Of a DNA stretch of 64,000 nt, positions 46,701-58,700 are shown piece by piece. This DNA comes from Endomychus coccineus. Its lineage: Eukaryota > Arthropoda > Insecta > Coleoptera > Endomychidae. Position numbers and translations under genes: made by a program. The notes under the pieces were generated by a model that ran no database searches, had not been told where the DNA came from, and saw nothing but the letters and a program-made list of their open reading frames with translations. Where the stretch lies: NCBI GenBank assembly GCA_958510875.1, contig OY294067.1, positions 264,032,180-264,096,179 of the forward strand, written 5' to 3'. Positions within the stretch are counted from its first letter, which is position 1, and each line of letters opens with the position of its first letter.

Positions 46701-49700
46701 CGCGTAAAATACGTTAAGCCGCGTTTTATACAGGGTGTCAGTTCCTTCAATCCTTCAATAGGATTTAGAACAGATGTTTTTAAGGAGAAAAGTTCCTATA
46801 AACATATGTCGTAGAAGGCTTCGTTTTCGAGATACAGAAATTGAGAAAAAAATTTAGTTTTTTGCGAATATCTCCGGAACCGTTTATTGTACAGAAAACA
46901 GCTTTTGTGAGCATTTTTTACTCATAGTAAGCTATGTTCTGTGCGTTAAAAATTTTTTTTTAGTCATAATTGGTGGAGATTTTGAAGGGGTAGTGGGTGT
47001 TTTTCTCCCCAACTTCTACGCCACTGAAAAAAGTACGGTTTTGAGACAACCATTTGAACCGCCAATGTTTTCTACACAAAAAAGTCACTCGGTCATAAGC
47101 TCTAAAGTTGACCGTTTTCGAGAAAAATCAACTTTTATGTTGAAAAACATGGTCAATCCTTTGGTTTTGTTACTTGTTCTAACGTTTGAATAAATTTTGT
47201 TTAATTAGTAAGAATTGACCATATTTTTCAACATAAAAGTTGATTTTTCTCGAAAACGGTCAACTTTAGAGCTTATGACCAAGATCATCTTTTTTGTGTA
47301 AAAAACATTGGCGGTTCAAATGGTTATCTCGAAACCGTACTTTTCTCAGTGACGTAGAAGTTGTGGAGAAAAATACCCACTACCCCTTCAAAATCTTCAC
47401 CAATTAAGAGTAAAAACATTTTTTTTATCTCCCAGAACATAGCTTACTATGAGTAGAAAATGTTCACAAAAGCTGTACGATGAACGGTTCCGGAGATATT
47501 CGCAAAAAACAATTTTTTTTTTCCAATTTCAACACCCGTATCTCGAAAACGAAGCCTTCTACGACATATGTTTATAGGAACTTTTCTTCTTAAAAACACT
47601 TGTTCTATCTCCTGTTGCAGTTTCTCTACAAAAAACTGACTCACCCTGTACATATTTCATGTTTCCTTGCTATGTTACCCAAAAGACGTTATCATCTCGA
47701 AAATTAAGCATTTTCTTTGAAACCTAGAAAATGACACGTTTGACGCTGACATCGAAGTGAATATTTCATGATTTTTCAAGAATTTTCCACAATTTTCTCT
47801 TTTCATACTTATATCCCTGAATATATCAAAGATATTACATTTTTTCTTTGAGGCTTACTGTCTGCCAAATTAACGAGTAATTGCGAAAAATATGCCTAAA
47901 TACGATTTTCTGATTTTCCGTGGAAAATCTGACTTTTCTAATAACGTTCATTTAGAAAGAAAATAAATTTTGAACAACTTTTATTTTCTCAAATCGAACG
48001 TTATTAGAAAAGTCAGATTTTCATCGGAAAATCGTATTTGGGCATATTTTTCGAAATTAATCGTTAATTTCGCAATTAATCGTTAATTTCACAGTAAGCC
48101 TTAAAGAAGAAATTTAATAGCTCTGTGATATAACTAAGTATAAAAATGAAAATTTGTGGAAAATTCTTGGAAAATCATAGAATTTCACTTCGATATCAGA
48201 GGCCAACGTGTCATTTTTTAGGTTTTCAATAAAAAGCTTAATTTTCGAGATAATAACGTTTTTTGGGTAACAGCGAGGAAACATGAAATATATATATAAC
48301 GCGATTTAACGCAATTACGCGGAAGCCGCGCGGAAAATCAGAAAATGTTATAGATGATTTTATGTGGCAATTTTTATTTTCTACAACTTTCGCTCGAAAC
48401 TTTTTTGATACATTGATTGGTTTTTGAGATATTGGCTATAAATCAAATATACATATATATCTATATATCACAACGCACCCCCGCCCCAGCCTTCGCCAGT
48501 GACATTGGTTTCTAGATGTCAATACCCACCCTTTTCTATCAAAAGATCCCGCCGTACAGAGAGGTCTGTAAAATGACCTTTTTTCGTCTTATTTGCCTGG
48601 AGTAGTACAATTATACACTTTTGATAAGTTTTGTTTCCATAATTCCTGTCCTATTTGTCAGGTTATATTCCTTTTTTCATTTTATCGGAACTACACGTCG
48701 TCTTGTCATCTGCAACCATAAATATATTTAAATTATATATCGGGCACTTCACTAATTTGCTTAAATAAGGTTTTTTCAAAGATGCAAAATGGCAAGGGAA
48801 CCCTTTTTTGAACACAGTTAGAAATTGGAACGACTAGTTCATTTAGATGAATTCGATATTCCATGAAATATTAAAATCTCTTTTGTATTTATCACATGAT
48901 TTTTTTTTTGGAACCTGCATTCTAAAGGTTATGTATACAACGGAAAAATAATTAACAAATTAAAATAATTATTATTATAATTACTCAAAAACCACGCTGA
49001 CAGTATACGCGGGGAGCCGTGGGGGCCATGCTCCGTCCTTGGGTTTGTTTTTCAGTTCAGATTTTTAAAGTTTTATGTCGTTTGACATTAAGAAGAAATA
49101 GAATTAGTGGAAAAGTATCACTCTGACAGAACACTAAATAACACTGTAAATCGAGATTGAAATAGTATATTAAAGAACGAGTTTCCTAAGACTCGTCTTA
49201 AAGCACGAATTCAAGTTTAAAAAACGAGTGGCGCAGCCACGAGTTCTTTTAAAGAATGAGTGCTTCAAGGTCTTAGGAAACGAGTTGTTTATACTATTTT
49301 TTGTAATTTGCCCTTCTTATGCCGTTTTTAAACAAAAATGTTTAATTTAGTCCATTTAGGGATTTTTATGGTGGTTGGTAACATCTTAATTTTGAAAGTC
49401 AAAATTTGATTCAGTGGTTCTGTGATCGCTTTTGTTTCCGTAATTTTAGTTTCGTCTCTACTGGAAAGAGCAATAACACTAGAAAACGACTATTAGTACA
49501 AATATCTAAACCATATTGTGTATTAGCTGAAATCAATTCTTCCACTGGACACGTCGATGACTTTCTCTTCTTGAGTTGTTGATGCTCGACACTGTCATTT
49601 AAACTGACATAATGATGACAAGATAATTCCGCATCAAGCTCGCCATCCTAAAAATGTAAAAAGTTCCGTGCTTTTTTTGGATATTAAGACACGGCAAGTG

Positions 49701-52700
49701 ATGACGTTGCGTTCGTTAATGGGTCTATTAGAAAATCAAAATGGAGGCAAATTACAAAAACATTTATCTTGTATTATGCGTAAGACGGCTGAACTTTACA
49801 TTACTTCACAATAACTCCAGACAACCAGATTTACACACAATTTTTGTGAAACTTACGTTAATCTCGGTCATCAAATGCTTTAAAGCACAGAACACCTCAA
49901 AAGGTTGATCAAATATAATCACCCTCCCAAGGAAGACTACTGGATCCTAATCTGCCTGCTCCTTGGTAGTTGGATGACGCCACAAACTAATCAGTGTCCG
50001 TAGTTTTTTTTTAATAAAGATTCTTGACCCAGGTATGGATTATACAGGGTGTCCTCGAACTGCGTGGCCAAAATGAAGCCGAAGATTCTTTGATTCGAAA
50101 AAAAGTTGATGAGCCTTTTTACTTTTGCCTCAAGTGTCTTGTTTACCCGGTAGAGGGCTTCAAGATTCCAAAAATAATTTTGTTTTTTCTGTATAACTTT
50201 AGAACGTGATGAAGAACTTTTACAATATTTAGCAGGTGAGTTACTGTCAATAATGGCCATTTTTGAGAGTGGAGCACAGAGCCTTAGAGACCATAGAAAT
50301 GGCTCAAACTTGAGGATGTAACAGGAAAAGTGTCCAGAACTTTTTTGTGGTCAATGTTATTCACTCGATATTTTTTATGTAGATAGCTTATCTAATTTGA
50401 AAACTTTTCTTACTCTTAGAAAATTTTGATAAAATCAACGGATTAGCTTGAAAAAATTAATTTTCGAGTCTCTGCAATTTTGGCTTACTAATTTTACTTG
50501 ATTAAAATACCTTAGTTGCCTTTGCTTTTCTAATGTCATTTTGGCATTTGAAGAATTTATTCCCAAAACTGTCCGCATCGCAGAATTCCAAATCGGCAAA
50601 CCTTCGCGAAACTGGCAAATTTGAAGCAAATCGCAGAGAAACTGGACGCAGACGGACAAGAAGGACGTTAGAGCTCGAAGAAGCGATACTGGAAGCGGTT
50701 GAAACTGAACCTGGGATAAGCACACTACGTTTGGGACTTCGTATTGGAGCCTCAAAATCATTAGTTCATAATGTACTGAAAGAAGAACTGTTGTATCCCT
50801 ATCATATTAAAACAGTTCAAGACTTATTGCCCATGGATCCAGGTCATCGGCTAGATTTCTGTCGGCTTATTGTCCAAAGACAAAACGCAAACCCCAATTT
50901 TTGTAGAAGAATTCTGTTCACGGACGAAGATACTTTCACGAGATGTGGTCTTTTTAACCTCCATAATGAACATTTCTATGCTGATGAAAATCCTCATGAA
51001 ACGGAAGTTATATATTTTCAGAATCAAACTAAAATCAATGTTTGGGTTGGAATTGTGGATAACTTTATTATTGGCCCTACCGTTATACCCGATCGATTGA
51101 ACGGGGAGAACTACTTGAACTTTTTGGAACAAAGGCTACTTGAACTGTTGGAAGACTTGCCCTTACACATTCGTCGTGGCCTGGTTTATCCATGATGGTG
51201 CACCTCCTCATTTCACATAAGCTGTGAGGCGACATTTGAATGCGGAATATCCAGATCGCTGGATAGGTAGAGGACACGATGCACCAGTGAACTGGCCGGC
51301 CCGCTCCCCTGATTTGACGCCCTCCGACTTTTTTCTATGGGGCGCTTTGAAGTCGAAAGTTTATGCAGCTCCAGTAAACACACGAGAGGAATTGTTGCAA
51401 CGAATTAATCATGAAGCGGATTTATTGAAGAATGATCCTGAAGTACTAGCCAGAGTTCAATCCAATTTCTTGAAACGAATTAATTTGTGTATTCAGGAAA
51501 ATGGGCAACATTTCGAACAATTGATGCCTTAGCGATTTCCCAAAAAGTTTTGTTGTTTCTTTTAATTTAGCATTTGTTTTTCCTAAATAATCAAATCGTT
51601 TCCCCATTTCTATTGTTTTTATTATTCGTGTTTTACCGAGATATTAACCATTTCAGTGTTAGTGAAATTTTGAGCCATAATTTTATAAAATTTTTACGGA
51701 AAGCAAAGTAAAAACTGACAGTTTTGAGAATAAATTCTCCAAATGCCAAAATGACATTAGAAGAGCAAAGGCAACTAAGGTATTTTAATCAAGTAAAATT
51801 AGTAAGCCAAAATTGCAGAGACTCGAAAATTATTTTTTCAAGCTAATCCGTTGATTTTATCAAAATTTTCTAAGAGTAAGAAAAGTTTTCAAATTAGATA
51901 AGCTATCTACATAAAAAATATAGAGTGAATTACATCGACAACAAAAAAGTTCTGGACACTTTTCCCGTTACATCCTCAAGTTTGAGCCATTTCTATGGTC
52001 TCTAAGGCTCTATGCTCCGCTCTCAAAAACGGCTATTATTGACAGTAACTCACCTGCCAAATATTGTAAAAGTCCTCCATTACGTTCTCAAGTTATACAG
52101 AAAAAACAAAATTATTTTTGCAACTTTGAAGCCCTCTACCGGCTAAACAAGACACTTGAGGCAAAAGTAAAAAGGCTCATCAAATTTTTTTCGAATCAAA
52201 GAATCTTCGGTTTTATTTTAGCCACGCAGTTCGAGGACACTCTGTATATAAATTCTCGGGAAATAGGTCACATTAACACTTATGCTTTATATTTTCGTCT
52301 TTACGTACGTTTCGGTGTCACGACCATCATCAGAAGACTTATTATTTCAATAACCTGATTACTTAAAACCAATTGTATTAACACAAAGCGTCCTTATCGC
52401 ACCAATTTCATTTAACATGCCAACGTCGCCGTAACGAGCAGAAACACGAAATCGAAATTGTGACAATTCGATAATCAGTAATCAGGTTATTGAAATAATA
52501 AGTCTTCTGATGATGGTCGTTTGACCGAAACATACGTAAAGACGAAAATATAAAGCATAAGTGTTAATGTGACCTATTTCCCGAGAATTTATATATAATA
52601 GTTTGTTTTTCATAGGAGGCGGTAAATTCGGAACATACTCGGATTCAGTTTTCAGTATATTTACAAACTGTTAGTATGTGAGTTAGTCATGAATAATATT

Positions 52701-55700
52701 AATTATGCTGCAATCATTAGTTGCACCGTATCAGGGGTTTAGAGAATTCTTTGTTGGCGTATCAGCACTTTGTAAATTAGTCGTCAATGCGGCGATTGGT
52801 AATCCGAACATTTATATCATCGTTTGATTAAACTTGGTGAGTAGGATCATTCGGAGGCCAGGATGCTATGCTTTTTGGCAATCCGATTTCAATTGTATTT
52901 ATTATCCATGATTTTTGGGGTCGCCGATTACAAATCCGTCATTAACATTTTTTAATTCAAAATGGCGACATATTAACATTGACTTGCTTCAAAAATGGAT
53001 CAGTCGTTAATAATCATATTGTCATTTAGACTGTTGGAGTAAGGAATTGAATCATAATTAGCGACCCAAAAGAACCCCTGGTTAATGAATTTCATTGAAA
53101 TCGGATTGATAGAATGCGAGTTACCTCAATTTTACCCATTTAAAAAGATCCGATTCCAGATTGTCGCGGAAAAATGGCTCATTTCTCAGAAAATATGCTT
53201 CTTGAGAAAAATTAGGACAAAAAATGTTCATTTTAACATTATAACTTCCAAGTATAAAATTTTAATTATTTCCAAAATTGACCATATTTAATTTTTCATT
53301 TACATGAACTAGTAAAAAAAATTTATTTAGATCCCAAGAACTCGAAAATAAAATGTTTTTTATTTTGACAGCTATCGTGAACTCGAACTATTGTTGTCCA
53401 ATAACTTGGCATCATACAAAGAGCACGAATAAATATGTTTAGTTATTAGTGGAATATAATTGTGGAATGATTATTTATCTCCCGATATCGTAGGATGTTT
53501 TTAGAATTTGTATTGTTTGCAGCAGCAAAAGGAATCACCACCACCCAATAAACACTATAATGGCGTTCGGTCAACTTCACGAAATGTAAGTTTATGATGA
53601 CATTATCAGTTACAATAATAATTTTTTTCTTAAATGTAACTTACACGAGTTGAAAAGAACCCGTGGTAACAATTGAAATAATTATATCTATGGTTTCGGC
53701 GTTTAATGGTGTATAATCATTTCAAAACGTTTGAAGTTTGAGAAAACTGAAACTGAATTTTACAAAAAAATATGTAACATTTAATTATACATTATGTTAC
53801 CACATTCAGATTGATTTGTAAATTGTAATATTTTGAGTTGATAACTCCAGAGCTTTGAAAATAGTGTGGTGAAAAATGTTGAGTTTTTGTGTAAATTGAG
53901 TTTAATTCTACATATTCTCCTGGCGGGCCACTAACCTGCTAGAATAAAATAGGCTACAAATCATGGGGTGCACAATGGGCCCAATCCTGCAACCTACGTA
54001 CCTCGAAGGGTTACACTGTTACCCTAAGATTATGATGCATATGTCAATTAGCTTATAATTTTCTCAGGATTATTATTATATTCCTTCAAAAGATATATAA
54101 TAATTATATATAATTTGAAGTAACTAGCACCTTTAACAATTGAAATTAGTTTGTAAGGATACTAGTGATTTTAATTTTAATGTAAACAAATAAAGTCCCT
54201 CAAAAAAATTTACATCGCTCAACGATTTCAACAATCACGGCTTCTTATTACTGATTTGAGATATTTATTAGTATATTTTCATGAAAATCGGTGAACACGA
54301 GAGAATGAATAAAAGAATTTGCTACTCATTTCCTTCTCGTTTGAACCATCATGACGAACGATGCGTAATGTTAGGAGTTTTGAATTTAGTCGCTGGGTTA
54401 GTATCTAAGGACCGAAAAGATTTCCATTTTAAATTCCTATCTAAACATTAATATAAACTCCTGTTGAAATTCCTATGGCCTAACTTTGTGTGGTTTTTCA
54501 TGTGCCCAACTGTCCACACATGTTGGTTGTGAAAATTCCAATCCCTCGTCGAATAAAACATACCTCGTTGGTCCATAAAATATGATCTAAGAAGTCATCA
54601 TTTTGAACAACTCAGAAGTCATTGACAAATCTTAATCTCCTGCATGCAAACCCTGTACTGGTTGTAGGTGGAAAGCTCATCTACGATCTCGTTTTAATAC
54701 CCCTATGATAGTAGTTTTAAGAATTCCAAAGCTTCTAGACACTTTTCTTTGACTTGTCTTTCGATCTCTGTTAAATTCGTGCAGGATTGTTTCTTATTAC
54801 CTGATTGGCGTTACGATGATTATGATTCCCAGTTGTATGCTTCAATCTATTGGTAACGAATAGGTGGTGCATGTTTGCAAATACATTATGATGTGGCTGT
54901 TGTCTATTAGGAAATCGAATGCCATGTTCTCGAGCTGCTTCTGCCGTATTCCCATCACAATATCGATATTCCCATCACAATATCGATAATCATGTGCATG
55001 TCAGCATATTCTTGATTTGAAAATTCAAAAGGCATATCAATGTCACCGATTTATTTTGGCGCAACTTAATGACATCAGTAACCAGTCTGACAGTGTTAAG
55101 TTTCGCCAATTGTCAAAATCTACAGACATAGCCTGCTTGGTGATGCTCACTTTGGTGAGCTCGGAATCGGGAGGTGAACAACGCATTCGTTAAAAGGCCA
55201 ACTATTTGAAATACAGTTTTAATTTATTTCAGTTTTTTTACCTTACAGTTAATTCATTCCATAAATGCTTTGTACTTAATTATTGTGTGAAAAACCAGTG
55301 GCTTCACATTTTTAAAAATTGAGTGTTGTTTAGTTGCCCCATACGCATGTCACTGTTTATTAAAAAAAAATTGGTAATCACAGTCCACTAGAGAATATAG
55401 GAAACCCCATCTATGTCAAATTTTAGACCGCTAACATTAACATTTAATATTGAATTATATCCAAATATGTAAAATTATATTTTTTCTTCAACGTCTTGTA
55501 GATCTTGAACGAAACCTAATTTAGCAATACTTTACATGACAAATTGTCCTTATTTTTCGATGAACTGTCCTGATATCGTAAACTGGATTACTGTTTGTTA
55601 CTACTCGTTCTCTAAACATTATATATTTATCAATGAAGTATTGTATCTCAAAATGATCTATGATGAAAGTAAATGTGAGGTTCTATTCGTATTTTTCGTG

Positions 55701-58700
55701 TTCAAAGGAAAAAGACAACCCCAAGTGCTTGCCTCCTGGTGATTTCCCAACTTTGAATTCAAGAAGTGTAAGTAATATTTTCATGTTTCTTTTTATTGTT
55801 CTGATCTAATATTTTATTGCTTTATATTTTCTTTAACGTGTACATGGAACATTTCATATTGTTGAAAATAGTTCAGTCAAAATATATGATCAACCCTTAA
55901 TTCAAATTTAGTTAGACCTATCGCGTCACCGAATATAATCAATGGGTAAATCATCTTTAGCTAGAAAATATGATAGTTCTGATTTTAAAGCAGCCGTATT
56001 TTTTTAAGATGTATTGTGCTGAACCAGCTCAACGCCCTGTGATTGGTTCATCTAAGTCTTACGCCAACATAGTGCGACGTTCAGTGAGTATTTTTGATCA
56101 TTTTTTACTTTGTATATTATTCTTAATAATTCATATAATTACAATCAGAAAACCTAAATTGCATTTAACTCGCCTTCAACAACTCGGCAACAACGATTTT
56201 GGTAGAATTGAATTAATCGATGGAGAATAAATTTTTGTAGGGCATATCTTTCATACATTATATGCGTTTTGCATACAACATAATTTCAATCTTATATTCC
56301 AGCTAATAGTCAAAATAGCGGGTGTTGTTCCAGCACTATTTATATGATAAACATAAGAAATTAGGTTATTATGAGTTGTGAACAATGTAAAATCACATGG
56401 ACGTACCAAAAATTAAAAACTTATCACATGTTACCAACATTTTTAATTCGTTCGACATTTCAATAAGATATCAAATATCTCCAAATCGGCTGGATTTACT
56501 TGCAGTATGTCAATCAATCAGAATACAGAACAATTTAAGTAAAAATTATATTTAATAGTAACAAAATAAACATTAAACAGAACTGAAATACCTACTACAA
56601 TTGATAATTTCATATAGATGACTAATTTTATTAACATTTTTATTTAAAACGTGTATAGAATAGATAATCTAATGATAAATTGATATTGGCTCCATGAAAA
56701 TTATTTTCAATCAACACACTTTCGCAGTAAAATACTGAAGTGTGGTGATCTATGGAACTGTTAATATTATAGAGTAGTAGGCACAAGCCTATGCAGACGA
56801 CGCAGCTGTGACTCGGCAGACACGCCGCGCCTACGTTGTGTGAGCTTCAGAAAGCTCGCTGGTATCAAACCTAGGGACTTAATGTGAATCCTGATTAAAC
56901 TGAAGTGGTTCTTTTGACGAGGAAACGGAAACTTGGACTTCTACCAGAGATTCGTCTGAGAGGGAGGACCTTGTACCCGACAGGCTCAGTGAAGTACCTC
57001 GGAGTAATCCTCGATGCTTACCTAAGTTGGAAAATACACATGAAATCCGGGTGAAGAAGATCTTTGCATCCGTTTGGTCAAGCAGGAGAGCGTTAGCAAG
57101 CAAATGAGACATCATGATCCGCCTCAATCATAGCCTAATCAGCCGGTGTGGTGGCCAGCGGCAGAAAGGGTTCTCTCCCGTCTGGCTCTGGACAAGGCTC
57201 AGCAACTGGCCTGCGTGAGGATAACGGGGCTATGAGGACTGCTCCCACTAGAGCTCTGAAGGTTCTGGCAGGGATCGTCTTCTAGGGTTCCACATTCAAA
57301 CTGGCTGCGGTTACTGAATATCGGATTGCTGGTCTGGGCTAGTGTGTCCGTGCCTCGCGGGCATGGCCAAATCTGGGTTTGGGCTGCTAAAATCTGCCCG
57401 GTACTCCGACTGAAACAGGATGCGATAACGCCTGCTGTCAGTTCCAAACACCAGACGTCTTTGAGAGAACAAGAACTCCTGACCACTTCCGTGCTACCGT
57501 CAGGGGGGACGTTCACATACAAGTCCAGGGCTGGCGAGTCTAGCGGAGCCGGAGTCTATTCGTACTCACCTAGGGTGAAACTTTAATTTCCCTAGGTGCT
57601 CACGTAATCGTTTCCCAGGCCGAGGTCTGTGCTATTCAGACCTGAACGTGAGACTGAACTACCGAGGTAGGCCTCACGCCCATATAATGACTTCTAGGCT
57701 TATTTGGGAGTGCAGGGAGACCCTGAACTAGCCAAAATGAACCAATATCAGCTAGTATGGGTACCCACCAAATATGGCGTGAAAGGCAACGAAATGGTCG
57801 TTGAATTGGCCAAACGAGGTTCCCTAGGTATCCTAGATGAATGACTGGAAATATAAAATTAAGTTGTGAGAGCAGGTAAGAACAGTCAAGTCGATTATGT
57901 AAAAGACCCTATAAAAGGAAGCAAAAACTCCGATGATCGAGGGAGATAATCAAATCTCTTTAATAATAAAGAATGATCATAAACCCGGCAGGGATGTATA
58001 CCGTCACATTTGTAATAGAAGTATTTAAAAAGCCATACTTAGTATGAATACCGTACCATGGAACAAAATTCTAGTCTATAAAAAAATGCCAAAAATATAT
58101 CGAACTAGAAGTCAACTGTATGGATATATTTGGCTTTGGGTTCCTTCCTAATATTTTGCTAACCAGAAAGCTCTACATAATCATTACTTATTTGTTCCAG
58201 AATAGTTCACCTGCACAATTGCCTAGCCACTTTCAAGAAGAAGAACAGGTAGATAGATCTTTATTTAGAATTCTGTTCATATACTTGAGAATTGAGTTTA
58301 TGCATACATTTTATTTTTAGACGTATTACATTCTAATAGAAGCATTTTTATATTAAGAATTAAATGCTAAGGAATAATTCCAAGATACTGTGTCATCTTA
58401 GGCTATTGTGTTTTCGGGCTTTTTGTCGTCATGGAAGAGTATAATGGAAACAATAGACATTATCGAAGCCAGTAGGAAGATTTAACGTGTACAATCATAG
58501 AGTCGTTTTATTTATTAAGGCCGTTACCAACATGTGGTTTGAGCAAGCAATTTCAAATCGGAATTCTAAGTGACCATTTCAAACCCGTAATCGAATTTGA
58601 AAAAAATATACCCACAGCATATGTATTGAAACAATAATTTGAAAAATAGTCATACACCCAATTCTGTTCTGGTATTATCTTCAGAAACTGGTGATTTCCC

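Larger units (their letters stand above)
50008..52600. mobile_element. Hammerhead cassette interrupted by a mariner-type element
   Basis: The left end AATAAAGATTCTTGACCCAG at 50008 and the right part from 52247 (AAATTCTCGGGAAATAGGTC) match the cassette at 39104-39375. The mariner-type insertion 50043-52246 separates them. Confidence 0.65.

Noticed and set aside
50435..50761. Minus-strand protein overlapping the mariner transposase
   Set aside because: It is a shadow of the transposase and the inverted repeat.
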